Source of the DNA: Butyricimonas muris
GTDB lineage: Bacteria; Bacteroidota; Bacteroidia; Bacteroidales; Marinifilaceae
Direction of reading: 5' to 3'
NCBI RefSeq assembly: GCF_046365375.1
Contig: NZ_JBKEIT010000005.1
Span: 124,001 to 188,000 of the forward strand
Length of the DNA stretch: 64,000 nucleotides
Shown: piece by piece, positions 45,331 to 54,883 of the stretch
How positions within the stretch are numbered: the first letter of the stretch is position 1
Layout of the letters: each line of letters opens with the position of its first letter
Notes under the pieces: model-generated
Seen by the model: the letters and a program-made list of their open reading frames with translations, nothing else
Databases searched by the model: none
Told to the model about the DNA's origin: nothing
Program-made: the position numbers and the translations under genes

Positions 45331-45930
45331 TCATCTCTTCTTCACAATACACCCTATCGTTAAAAAAATAATTTTAAAATACTCTTTAATAGACTGACGA
45401 TCTATATACTTCATATTATAACGTATCTTGTTTGGAAGAATTTGCTTAACGTATATCTCATCCGGATTCAAAGCCTCTCCTAGGATTTTATTTTCATCAA
45501 CATATTCTATCGAAGCATAATCAGTTATCCCCGGAACAACAGATAACACTTTACGTTGTTCTTCTGAATACATATCAACATATTTACGGACTTCCGGTCG
45601 AGGACCGACCAAACTCATCTCCCCTTTTAACACGTTGATCAACTGAGGAAGTTCATCTAATTTATATTTCCGCAAATAATAACCGACCCGAGTAACTCGA
45701 CTATCTTTTGCACCCACGGTTATCAATCCTTTTTTTTCAGAATCAACCTTCATTGTCCTGAATTTAATTAATTTAAAATCCACTCCATGTAGACCAACGC
45801 GAGTCTGACAATAAAAAACACCTCCTTTACTATCTAATAATATTAAGATACTGATTACCAAAATGAAAGGAAGAAAAAAAAGAAAACCTAAAAAAGAAAG
45901 AAAGAAATCTGAAAAACGTATCATATTCAA
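45331..45930 (-). CDS. Small undecaprenyl-phosphate phosphoglycosyltransferase (PglC-type)
   Basis: 199 aa, the short monotopic form of the bacterial sugar transferase family. An N-terminal re-entrant hydrophobic helix (FLSFLGFLFFLPFILVISILIL) is followed by KFRTMKVDSE (catalytic Asp-Glu), LRKYKLDELPQLINVLKGEMS and GPRPE. It moves a sugar-1-phosphate from UDP-sugar to undecaprenyl phosphate to start the repeat unit. The small size favours a PglC-like enzyme that accepts an amino-sugar such as a bacillosamine-type substrate. Confidence 0.92.
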   Translation of the reverse strand: MNMIRFSDFFLSFLGFLFFLPFILVISILILLDSKGGVFYCQTRVGLHGVDFKLIKFRTMKVDSEKKGLITVGAKDSRVTRVGYYLRKYKLDELPQLINVLKGEMSLVGPRPEVRKYVDMYSEEQRKVLSVVPGITDYASIEYVDENKILGEALNPDEIYVKQILPNKIRYNMKYIDRQSIKEYFKIIFLTIGCIVKKR

Positions 45931-45959
45931 TCACGCACAATATTACTATGACAATTCTG

Positions 45960-47186
45960 TCAATCTGCTATTTTTAAAACCATTTCAACAGACTCTACAA
46001 CCGCCTTGATAACTATATCTACTAAATCTGCTGATAATCCATACCACACGGGTAAAGAAATCTCTCGACTATAATTATCATACGCTACCGGATAATTTTC
46101 TATTCGATATCCTTTATTTTTGAACGCACTCAACAGAGGTAACGGTTGAAAATGTACGTTCACGGAAACATCCTTATCAAAAATTCGTTGGATAATATCA
46201 TCACGTTGTTGCTCGGTAATACCCTTTATTCTTAAACAATACACATGATAAGAACTCTTGCGATCGCTTGCCTCATAAAGTGGCAACTCAGCCCAAGCAT
46301 ATCGAGAAAAAGCTTTCGTATATTGTTCATATATACATTTCCTATAATGTAATGTATCTTCCTCGTAACGCTCTAATTCCACTAAACCAATTGATGCCAT
46401 AATATCCGTCATATTCCCCTTAAAGCCAGAAACCAGCACGTCATAACGCCAAGCCCCTTTCTTTGTTTTTGCCAATGCATCCTTATTCTGACCATGTAAA
46501 GTATATGTACACAAGTAGCGATATACCTCATCATTATCAAAAGGTGTTGGCAAATTCAACATTATCGCACCACCTTCTGCTGTCGTCAAATTTTTCACCG
46601 CATGAAAAGAGAACACAGAAATATCCGCCAAAGCACCAGCTTTCATCCCCTTATATTCTGCACCTATAGAATGAGCTGAATCGGATAACACGAGAATCCG
46701 TCCCAATCTTTTTTGTTCATCTGTCCTAGGATGAAATAACCTTTGCACTTTGTCTGATCGCACCAGCTCGAACAACTCATCATACACACAAGGCATTCCC
46801 CCCAAATCCACAGGCATAATCACTTTCGTTCGATCTGTTATTGCACCCCGTACCTTCTCCAAACAAATATTAAAATCATCTACATTCACATCAACCATCA
46901 CAGGCGTTGCCCCACAATGTACAATTACATTAGCCGTAGCACAATACGTGTACACGGGCACGATCACCTCATCCCCCTCTTGCACACCAAACCAACGTAA
47001 AACAACTTCCAACCCGACCGTATTCGAATTCACCGCCAAGGTTGCCTTGTTCCCGCAATAAGCCGTCAAACGTCGCTCAAATTCTTTCGTTTTTGGCCCT
47101 GTTGTAATCCAACCGGATTTCAACGTATCAACAACTTCATCTATGATCTTTTGATCAATCCGTGGGGGAGAAAATGGTATCATCAT
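45960..47186 (-). CDS. DegT/DnrJ/EryC1/StrS sugar aminotransferase (first of two)
   Basis: 408 aa. PLP lysine Lys198 in FSFHAVKNLTTAEGG, preceded by VLSDSAHSIGAEYKG (Asp169/His172 region for PLP). It aminates a nucleotide-linked keto sugar. The motif and its position beside a PglC-type transferase and a GNAT suggest a bacillosamine-like (4-amino) pathway, but the UDP-sugar dehydratase needed is not in the window. It differs clearly from the 54883-55983 aminotransferase, so two amino sugars are likely. Confidence 0.9.
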   Translation of the reverse strand: MMIPFSPPRIDQKIIDEVVDTLKSGWITTGPKTKEFERRLTAYCGNKATLAVNSNTVGLEVVLRWFGVQEGDEVIVPVYTYCATANVIVHCGATPVMVDVNVDDFNICLEKVRGAITDRTKVIMPVDLGGMPCVYDELFELVRSDKVQRLFHPRTDEQKRLGRILVLSDSAHSIGAEYKGMKAGALADISVFSFHAVKNLTTAEGGAIMLNLPTPFDNDEVYRYLCTYTLHGQNKDALAKTKKGAWRYDVLVSGFKGNMTDIMASIGLVELERYEEDTLHYRKCIYEQYTKAFSRYAWAELPLYEASDRKSSYHVYCLRIKGITEQQRDDIIQRIFDKDVSVNVHFQPLPLLSAFKNKGYRIENYPVAYDNYSREISLPVWYGLSADLVDIVIKAVVESVEMVLKIAD

Positions 47187-47282
47187 ACATTACAAAATTA
47201 AAAGAGTATTATATCATACTCCATCTGTTTACAAAATATCATCATTAACATGATAAAAAAAACATTCATTATCTATAAGATA

Positions 47283-47894
47283 TCAATTGAAGAATCGCTT
47301 AATCATCTTGTACATTTCACGATGAGGATAAGCTACAAATTGATAGTAAATATCAAATCCATTTTTTTTATAAAAATGAATCACAGCATCATTATTCTGC
47401 ACGTCTGTCGTTAAGACAACCTCTCTCACTTGGTTTAGCAATAAATTATCCTCAAAACTATGTAATAAACAACTCCCAACCCCTTTTGAAGCAACACTTG
47501 GTAATACTGCAATAGACAACAATTCTGCTTGTTGACCATCATCAGGGATCGATAGTAACTTTGATTTTTTTTCCAAATTATTTATTAATCGAAGAACGGA
47601 CTTCGGCCTCGTTAAAACAAGGATGCAAAAACATCCAAAAAAATTAATAAAATTCTTTCTCAACAAATCTTTATGAAATCCTTTCGAAATAACAGACCCA
47701 ACACAAAAACCCACCAAACGCTCTTGATCATAGCTACCAATGCAAACAGCTCTCGGATGACGAATAACAGCTTTATAATAAGTTTGCAGAAAAAATGAAC
47801 CCAAAGAAGACAAAAAAAAATCTTGGAAAGCAACCAAGTGTACTCTTGCAATCTCTTTTACATCTTTAACTTCTAATACACGATACCTCAACAC
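47283..47894 (-). CDS. GNAT family N-acetyltransferase
   Basis: 203 aa. The GNAT fold is clear: acetyl-CoA loop motif LSIAVLPSVASKGVGSCLLH (with the V-x5-GxG-type turn), and VVLTTDVQNNDAVIHFYKKNGF as the C-terminal motif B region. It probably N-acetylates an amino sugar (PglD-like role by position), but a sugar substrate is only inferred. Neighbours: aminotransferase upstream of it on the transcript and manC. Confidence 0.8.
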   Translation of the reverse strand: MLRYRVLEVKDVKEIARVHLVAFQDFFLSSLGSFFLQTYYKAVIRHPRAVCIGSYDQERLVGFCVGSVISKGFHKDLLRKNFINFFGCFCILVLTRPKSVLRLINNLEKKSKLLSIPDDGQQAELLSIAVLPSVASKGVGSCLLHSFEDNLLLNQVREVVLTTDVQNNDAVIHFYKKNGFDIYYQFVAYPHREMYKMIKRFFN

Positions 47895-48018
47895 GACCTA
47901 ATATATTTAAATATTTTCAATATCAAACTTTGCTTATTTACATTATTACAATTAAAAAAACATGTACCTACAATATTAAAAAGAGAGTTTTACTAACTTT
48001 TCATTCCAATATAAACCA

Positions 48019-49083
48019 TTAGCCCTGCCATTCTTTTATCAATTGTTCTGATGCCCTCTTACAAATCAGCAATCGTCCATCTTCTTCAACAACAATAAAA
48101 TCATCCAATCCTTGAATAATCACTTTTTCACGACTAGAAATACGAATCATGCTTCCCGAACAATCCACCACTTTTATATTATTACCTACAGAAGCATTCC
48201 CATCCATATCTTTCTCCAAATAATGATATAAAGCCCCCCATGTACCTAAATCACTCCAACCTATATCTGTCGGGTAAACAAATACATTTTCAGACTTTTC
48301 CATGATCGCAAAATCAATAGAGATATTTTGACACAATGGAAACTCGTGATCTATCACCTCTTGTTCCATATCAGTATAAAATGATTCCGAGATGCGATCA
48401 AACTGTAAAGCTTGATCGGGTAAGAAAAGCTTAAATTCAGAAATAATTGTATTCACATTCCAAATAAATATACCGGAATTCCAATAATAATCACCTGATT
48501 TTAAATACTCCTTAGCTACATCCAAACAAGGCTTTTCTGTAAATTTCTTCACTTTCTTAATACAGTTACGAAACTTTCCATCAATAAATTCATCTCCTTT
48601 AATATAACCGTAACCGGTTTCTGGCTTGTTTGGGGGTATTCCAAGAGTCAAAATGGAATTTGAATCTTGTATAAATTCTAAACCATTTAAAATTACATCC
48701 TGAAACAAATCTTTATTCCAAATTATATGATCTGCCGGAGAAAAAACAATATTTGCCTTGGGGTTTTTACATCTAATCTTCCAAGCAACATAAGCGATGC
48801 ACGGGGCTGTATTTCTCATACAAGGTTCTAATAATATCTGCTCGGGCTCAATAACACCATTTAGCTGTTCAACAACAATCTCTTTGTATTTATTAGATGT
48901 TACAATCCAAATATTCTTTTCTAAAATAACACCGAAAAACCGCTCTACAGTCATCTGTAACAAACTTTTCCCTATACCTAAAACATCTATAAATTGTTTA
49001 GGTTTTTCAGAAGTACTCATTGGCCAAAAACGACTTCCGATCCCTCCTGCCATAATTACCAAATGGTTATTATCACTTTGCAT
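48019..49083 (-). CDS. manC: Mannose-1-phosphate guanylyltransferase
   Basis: 354 aa from the ATG at 49083; in-frame ATGs at 49092 and 49131 exist but give an unlikely leader. Signature VIMAGGIGSRFWPMS (GTP binding), FSPADHIIW, and KKFTEKPCLDVAKEY. It makes GDP-mannose, the substrate of Gmd coded in the same operon. It lacks the C-terminal phosphomannose isomerase domain of two-domain ManC enzymes. Confidence 0.92.
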   Translation of the reverse strand: MQSDNNHLVIMAGGIGSRFWPMSTSEKPKQFIDVLGIGKSLLQMTVERFFGVILEKNIWIVTSNKYKEIVVEQLNGVIEPEQILLEPCMRNTAPCIAYVAWKIRCKNPKANIVFSPADHIIWNKDLFQDVILNGLEFIQDSNSILTLGIPPNKPETGYGYIKGDEFIDGKFRNCIKKVKKFTEKPCLDVAKEYLKSGDYYWNSGIFIWNVNTIISEFKLFLPDQALQFDRISESFYTDMEQEVIDHEFPLCQNISIDFAIMEKSENVFVYPTDIGWSDLGTWGALYHYLEKDMDGNASVGNNIKVVDCSGSMIRISSREKVIIQGLDDFIVVEEDGRLLICKRASEQLIKEWQG

Positions 49084-49154
49084 TAAAGACATATTTGAAA
49101 TATTTATTAGAACCACACCTGCTTTCATCATCTATATTACAATTAAACACATAC

Positions 49155-50045
49155 TTACCAATAACATCCACCTTCAACGAGATGCAATTGCTTGGGTCTA
49201 TCTTCTTGATCGGGAGAAACAAAATACGGATTAATGTATTTTCTTGTCATTTCCATCTCTTCATAACGTTTTCCTTTTATCCCGAATAAAAATTGGGTTA
49301 TTCCACCCATTCCAATTGCTTTTTTACCTAAAGATTTAACGTAAGCAGCCAAAGGAAAAGCATATGCACCACATCCTATTATTGCAATATCAAAGTGTAC
49401 TTTGTCAATTTCGGATTTCATATATTCAAGAGCTTGGAACCAATCTTCATATTCCACTTTATTGCGTGCAATTGATTGCACAGCTTTTATTGTCTGCAAT
49501 GATTTAAATTTCGGTAAAACAAGAGGGTTATCAAACAATTTTTCACGATGATCTCTATATTGCCTCTCTATGGTTTGTGCAAAAGGATGGATTACAAGAA
49601 TATTTTTACCTACTAATGCTTGAGTCCAAGGATTTTCTTTACAATAAAAATCATCTAAAGTTTCTTTACTTATAATTTTCTTGTTCTTAAATTCATTTCT
49701 AAAAAAAATTTCCTCAAAACGCCATGAAACTAGTATATCCAATTCTTTCATGGCAGACGTATATACATCATAAAATCTTTTCAGATTTTTATTCGTAACA
49801 GGGAAAAAACCAGCATTATCCCTCATATGAGTACAAGTTCGTGATTTAAATAAGATCAATAACGGATTTAATTTTTCATAACATAATGCTTGAAACTCTA
49901 CAGAGCCTATTCTTGAAATCATACACGGCTTATTTGAATTTAAAACATTCATTATTAAAGAGGTTGCATCTTTTTCATTTAGTGGAGCCGGAGTCCCTAT
50001 TTTATAAATACTATTAAAAAAACTCCAAATTAATTTATGTGCCAT
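49155..50045 (-). CDS. Putative GT-D-fold glycosyltransferase or unknown polysaccharide-locus protein
   Basis: 296 aa, no signal. MISRIGSVEFQALCYE near residue 45 resembles the R-x-G-D/S-x-E start of GT-D (DUF1792) glycosyltransferases, and IAIIGCGAYAFPLAAYVKSLGKKAIGMGG is a Rossmann-like C-terminal segment of that family. No DxD pair is secure. A role in adding a repeat-unit sugar is inferred from context. Confidence 0.6.
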   Translation of the reverse strand: MAHKLIWSFFNSIYKIGTPAPLNEKDATSLIMNVLNSNKPCMISRIGSVEFQALCYEKLNPLLILFKSRTCTHMRDNAGFFPVTNKNLKRFYDVYTSAMKELDILVSWRFEEIFFRNEFKNKKIISKETLDDFYCKENPWTQALVGKNILVIHPFAQTIERQYRDHREKLFDNPLVLPKFKSLQTIKAVQSIARNKVEYEDWFQALEYMKSEIDKVHFDIAIIGCGAYAFPLAAYVKSLGKKAIGMGGITQFLFGIKGKRYEEMEMTRKYINPYFVSPDQEDRPKQLHLVEGGCYW

Positions 50046-50079
50046 ATATACAATTTTAGTTCAAATGAAAAACCATTCT

Positions 50080-51294
50080 TTATTTAAAAAGTTGAATCAG
50101 TTCATTCGCAATAATTCTTGAATTAAACTCCTTCTTTACTTTTCCCAGTGCTCTTTCCCTCTGCCTTCTTCTATATTCATGATCTCCCATATATCTAATT
50201 ATTTCTTCAGCCGTCATTATCGGGTTCCCTTGCTCAATTAAAGTTCCACTTTCGGAATCAACCAATTCTTTTGTACCACCACAATCTGATGCAATAACAG
50301 GAATCCCATTCGCCATAGCCTCCATAATAGACACAGGAATCCCTTCGTATACACCATCCCGACAAATCGAATTTTGAACGTATAGATCAATATCTCCATT
50401 TTGATAACTCGAAATAATCGAAGCATTATCGATGCTACCTGCAAAAACTGCATACTTCTCTATATTCAACCTGATTGACATCTCCATTAAACTTTCCTTT
50501 AACGGACCATCTCCATAAAAAAACCATTGAAAATGATCCTTTCCTCGATCAATTAGCTCCTTTATTGCTTGTAAAGAAATATCTATTCCTTTCCAAGAGT
50601 TTAACCCTCCAACCGTACAAATTCTAAAAATCCCCCGGTTACATTCTATCTGTTTATTACCCAAAGTTTCACAATCCACACCAATATGTACAACCTTCAA
50701 TTTATCTGAAAAACGATAACTAGTAAAACAATCAAGAGTGTTTTGCACCTCAGTAGAAATAGCCCGAACAAATTTAACAGATGCCAATTGCGTTGAAATC
50801 GACTTGTATTTATCATCTATCTTCCACGAACTATGAAAAGTAATACTCCAAGGAACATGAAGCTCTGTAGACAAAATATAAGCAACAACAGACACCGAGG
50901 TCGATGAAAATGCATGAATATGGGATATCTCCTTACCTCTTAATCGCCTTGCAACAAAATATGATTTTGGGGTAACGACCAAGGCTTTAACCAACCAAGT
51001 AAATGAATCCGCATAACCCACAATCCATTTAAGAGTTTTAAAAACTGATACAGGAGTAGAAAAACATCTACCTAAAAAATAGCATATTGCTTTCGGGTCC
51101 AATAAAGAGACAGCTAAAATATCATTTAATATCTTGTGAGCATCCCGATATACAATTTGCTTTCCTTTTAAACTACGAGGTACAACTACCACTTCCACTC
51201 CAGCTTCCTTTAACGATATAATTTCTCTTATACCCCACACTTCTCCCTTGCCATAGGGACAAGCGGAAGTAACATATATTACCTTATTTTGCAT
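50080..51294 (-). CDS. Glycosyltransferase family 4 protein
   Basis: 404 aa, GT-B fold. The C-terminal nucleotide-sugar site has SIMEAMANGIPVIASDCGG (E-x7-E motif, retaining GT4) and ELVDSESGTLI; the N-terminal acceptor domain has SACPYGKGEVW. Its ATG lies within the end of the polymerase gene (11-bp overlap), indicating coupled translation. It adds a sugar to the lipid-linked repeat unit on the cytosolic face. Confidence 0.92.
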   Translation of the reverse strand: MQNKVIYVTSACPYGKGEVWGIREIISLKEAGVEVVVVPRSLKGKQIVYRDAHKILNDILAVSLLDPKAICYFLGRCFSTPVSVFKTLKWIVGYADSFTWLVKALVVTPKSYFVARRLRGKEISHIHAFSSTSVSVVAYILSTELHVPWSITFHSSWKIDDKYKSISTQLASVKFVRAISTEVQNTLDCFTSYRFSDKLKVVHIGVDCETLGNKQIECNRGIFRICTVGGLNSWKGIDISLQAIKELIDRGKDHFQWFFYGDGPLKESLMEMSIRLNIEKYAVFAGSIDNASIISSYQNGDIDLYVQNSICRDGVYEGIPVSIMEAMANGIPVIASDCGGTKELVDSESGTLIEQGNPIMTAEEIIRYMGDHEYRRRQRERALGKVKKEFNSRIIANELIQLFK

Positions 51295-52570
51295 ATTTCT
51301 TTACTTTCAAAAAAAACTTAGAATTAGTCGCTAACACCAATAAAAAAATGGCAGGAATTAAAAACATCCACGAAGATTGGATAAATGCACATGACTGTCC
51401 TCTAGTAGCACCAATGATCAGTGAAGCAACAAAACTGAGCATGATCCTATTAAAAAATAGATTATTCGAATTATAAAAAAAAGACCATAATAATATTCCA
51501 AGATTCAGAATAAAAGCATTATATATAAAACCCAACATTCCCCATGCGTTATATCCTTCAACAAATAAATGGTAAGCCCAACCCACCCCCCTCTCCTGAG
51601 TACCATTCACTATAGCAACAATTTTTTCCGTTAGATAAGGATAATTCATTTTAACCAAGGAATTCGCAAAATTAGACTTCATTGTTTCCCAAAAATCAAC
51701 ATACTCATATCTCATCGAAACAAATAAGGTGTGAGAAGGGGCGTAATAATCTTGCATTAATATTTTCTCATAAAAGCTTTGATCATTTTCTTGTTCTCCG
51801 GATTTAACAAGAGAAGTTATACTGACTGTTTCTTGTGCACGAATATTTAATAAAGCACTCAAAGCAATAACAAGACAAACACTTAATCCCAAAAACCGTA
51901 AAATTTTCTTTTTACGATACTTTAAAGAATAAAAAAACGGAAACAACTCAAAAAACAAAATAGACATAAAGAAAGATACAATTGCACTTCTAACACCGGC
52001 TGCAAATGTAACTTGTAGAAAAAATATAAAATCTACGATAAATAGCAATTTAAAAACCAAACTCGTTTTGCTCTTACTTCGAAGTAATGCATATAAAATA
52101 AATGTACAGATAGTATGTATTCTAAAGCCTATTACAAACCAAACATTTCCCATTGGAGAAGCACCTCCCCATCCAAACAAACTCCTATTCTGTACAAAAT
52201 AGACATACAAAATAATTAATAATAATACATTTATACTTAAAAAACTTGCATTTCGATGACATCCTTCCCGAATAACATACGATATTGAAGATAACTTTTT
52301 AGGAAGTAAAAAACAATAGACAAAATAAGTACCAACAAAAGATAAAAATATAAATAACCAATACTTATAAAAAAGTTCAATTCCAAAATAAGCTCGCATC
52401 AACATCGACAATTCAGGAAAATAAACATACCCTATTTGCGCAAAAATGCTATATAAATAGAGAAAAAAGAAAAAAAATGCTTGTACATCATCTCCCTTTC
52501 TAAACATTTTTACAATACAATAGAAGACAAATACCGACAATAGAACGATCAAATAAATAGGCGGAATCAT
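51284..52570 (-). CDS. O-antigen/capsule polymerase (Wzy-like) membrane protein
   Basis: 428 aa, about 11-12 hydrophobic segments with a large polar loop in the middle (residues about 220-300, containing SYEYVDFWETMK-like residues) as in Wzy polymerases. Low sequence conservation is normal for this role. Position between flippase and glycosyltransferase supports it. AT-rich. The O-antigen ligase family is a less likely alternative. Confidence 0.78.
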   Translation of the reverse strand: MIPPIYLIVLLSVFVFYCIVKMFRKGDDVQAFFFFFLYLYSIFAQIGYVYFPELSMLMRAYFGIELFYKYWLFIFLSFVGTYFVYCFLLPKKLSSISYVIREGCHRNASFLSINVLLLIILYVYFVQNRSLFGWGGASPMGNVWFVIGFRIHTICTFILYALLRSKSKTSLVFKLLFIVDFIFFLQVTFAAGVRSAIVSFFMSILFFELFPFFYSLKYRKKKILRFLGLSVCLVIALSALLNIRAQETVSITSLVKSGEQENDQSFYEKILMQDYYAPSHTLFVSMRYEYVDFWETMKSNFANSLVKMNYPYLTEKIVAIVNGTQERGVGWAYHLFVEGYNAWGMLGFIYNAFILNLGILLWSFFYNSNNLFFNRIMLSFVASLIIGATRGQSCAFIQSSWMFLIPAIFLLVLATNSKFFLKVKKYAK

Positions 52571-52580
52571 GCAGCAATAA

Positions 52581-54119
52581 TTATTTCGATTTTCTCCTCC
52601 ATAAAGAACGACAACTATTCTCTATTAATTTTCCTTCATCCAATTCGAATATATATCTTGAAAGAAAATAAACAATAGTAACATACCCTATCCCGGCAAA
52701 CGATAATAAAGCAAACAACTGTGATTTACTACCCGTTCCCGTAAAAAAACAACATAAAACGCTATATATGAACCCTATTGAAATACAAGACACGAGTATA
52801 TATTTCATTAAATCAAAATAAAATCTTTTTCCCAAGAAATGAAATTTGATGTCGGATAAAAAATAAATGACTGCTATAAAAAAAATTACAAATGAAACCG
52901 CATAAGCAATACCTAATCCAACTAAAGAAAAGTACTCCCGTAACAACAATGCCAGAGAAATAAATAAAACGACAATCCCCCCCCCAATAATTGCGGTTTT
53001 CCCATATTCTTTCTTGGCATAAAGGACATTTCGAAGTAAATTTAAGCCAGAAACACAAACTGCCATCACAATAAAAAACGGGAACACTCTGGACATGAAT
53101 TCAACAGACTCTTTGCCGAACTCCCCCCGTTGCAAAAGAAGTGTTAATAACGGGACTCTCAAAACGATCAAAAACACAGCAATAACAACAGATATATATA
53201 AAACCATTTTGAGAGATCCTTCGATTTTCTTTAGAATATCTCTTTTCGCCTCTATGTTTTCACTAATCAATTCAGAAGATACATCAGGAAAAGAAACAAC
53301 AGCAATTCCCATACTAGTTGCGATGGAAAAAAAACCGGCAAAACTTGCTGAATATCCTAAATATGCAATACTTCCCGCCGCTAAATCTGCAGCGAACGAA
53401 TAACACAAAGGACCTATAATGGTAAATGGCAACAAAGAAACTAAGACCAAGAATGCTCTAATCAATAAAGGCTTATATTTCTTTACCTCCCTATTTATCA
53501 CCCACGTCGAAAGAGATATCCATTTAGTTTGCGAAGCAAATAATAACCATTGAAAAAATAAAGCTAACATATACCCTATAGCTATACTTTTTACTCCCGC
53601 AATCTGATGAAATAAAACAACCGACAAAATCATAAAAGATTGCGGTAAAACAGCCGTGAACGCAACTAGATAAAACCTTCTTTGAAAATTCAGTATGGCC
53701 GCCATATAACTTGAATTAAGCGAACAAAAAGCCCCTCCCCATAATAAACAACAGATAGTCTTTGCATAAGAATTTAATTCCATAGGCAAGTTCGGTATTA
53801 TTGATTGGATACTTATCAAAGACGAGCTACAACCTAAAACAGAAAATACAACCGAGAAAAACAGTACGAATCTACCTATATCTCTTATATTAAGCATCAA
53901 TTCATCTGCTCCACGAACAGATGAGAAATAAGGCAAAAAAACAGAAGTGAATATTACCGGTGCAATCCCAATAATTACAGATGGTATGGCAAGCAATAAA
54001 AAATAAATATCCATATCAATCCCTGCCCCGAAATAACTGGCATAACTTATTTGTGCCACAAATCCGAGTATACTGCTTAATAATAAAAAAAAAGTAACAA
54101 CAATAGCTTGTCTTAACAT
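52581..54119 (-). CDS. Polysaccharide flippase (Wzx/MurJ-like)
   Basis: 512 aa with about 14 predicted membrane helices, starting MLRQAIVVTFFLLLSSILGF as in MurJ/Wzx-type MOP flippases. It exports the undecaprenyl-linked repeat unit to the periplasm for polymerisation. It overlaps the upstream gene by 7 bp (54113-54119). Sequence is strongly AT-biased. Confidence 0.85.
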   Translation of the reverse strand: MLRQAIVVTFFLLLSSILGFVAQISYASYFGAGIDMDIYFLLLAIPSVIIGIAPVIFTSVFLPYFSSVRGADELMLNIRDIGRFVLFFSVVFSVLGCSSSLISIQSIIPNLPMELNSYAKTICCLLWGGAFCSLNSSYMAAILNFQRRFYLVAFTAVLPQSFMILSVVLFHQIAGVKSIAIGYMLALFFQWLLFASQTKWISLSTWVINREVKKYKPLLIRAFLVLVSLLPFTIIGPLCYSFAADLAAGSIAYLGYSASFAGFFSIATSMGIAVVSFPDVSSELISENIEAKRDILKKIEGSLKMVLYISVVIAVFLIVLRVPLLTLLLQRGEFGKESVEFMSRVFPFFIVMAVCVSGLNLLRNVLYAKKEYGKTAIIGGGIVVLFISLALLLREYFSLVGLGIAYAVSFVIFFIAVIYFLSDIKFHFLGKRFYFDLMKYILVSCISIGFIYSVLCCFFTGTGSKSQLFALLSFAGIGYVTIVYFLSRYIFELDEGKLIENSCRSLWRRKSK

Positions 54120-54883
54120 TTAGAAACGATCTTAGATATCCCCGAAAAATGATAAAATTTATTAATCTGAAAAAAAAGAGCCACATAGATATCCATCTTC
54201 AGAACCTCCCCCCAAGTAAAAACACCGATAGATTTATCATTAACTTCATATCCGGCTTTCATCAACTTCAATTTTGTTTTAGGGAGCCATTTTCCTTTCA
54301 CGATACCATGTTCGTACTTTACAATTGTTTTTCTCCCATTGATGGAGTAAAAATCATATCTGGAATTTCTATCATTACCTTCTTTCTCAAACTGCCATGC
54401 ATTTTCTCCGGGACGCAATAACGAGAGTAATACTTCTCGTTTTATCAAATTCATGAACAATGCATTTCTGTATCTTGTTGTTTGATGTAATTTAATAATA
54501 CTATCGTTGTAACAAATCCCTTTATCAAATGGGTTTTTCCGTAAAGTAAGTGATACTAAATCCTGTTCGATGGCTATTCTAAATAAATTTTCAAAGGCCG
54601 TAACATCCAAATAGGTCAAAAACGAATCATCATATATAAAAAACACTCTTTTTTCTGATAACTTTTCCAAGCCCCGGATCAAAGAATCAGACCATGAAAT
54701 ATCTTCACCGACAAGCAAGTCCGAAACTCGAGGGTCTTCGGACGGTTGTTTGTTATTCAGTAAATAAATCTTATATGGACAATTCTGCCATACATTCATG
54801 AAATAATCAACACAGGGTTTCCATGTAACTTTATATTTATCACAAGACAATATAACAATAGCTATTTCATTCATAAATCCCAT
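54113..54883 (-). CDS. Putative glycosyltransferase of the polysaccharide locus
   Basis: 256 aa, no signal. Starts NEIAIVILSCDKYK, with WSDSLIRGLEK and FFIYDDSFLTYLD, resembling a GT-A-type nucleotide-sugar site with a DD pair. Its ATG shares a base with the stop of the upstream aminotransferase (TAATG), supporting the start at 54883. No family is certain. Confidence 0.6.
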   Translation of the reverse strand: MGFMNEIAIVILSCDKYKVTWKPCVDYFMNVWQNCPYKIYLLNNKQPSEDPRVSDLLVGEDISWSDSLIRGLEKLSEKRVFFIYDDSFLTYLDVTAFENLFRIAIEQDLVSLTLRKNPFDKGICYNDSIIKLHQTTRYRNALFMNLIKREVLLSLLRPGENAWQFEKEGNDRNSRYDFYSINGRKTIVKYEHGIVKGKWLPKTKLKLMKAGYEVNDKSIGVFTWGEVLKMDIYVALFFQINKFYHFSGISKIVSKC

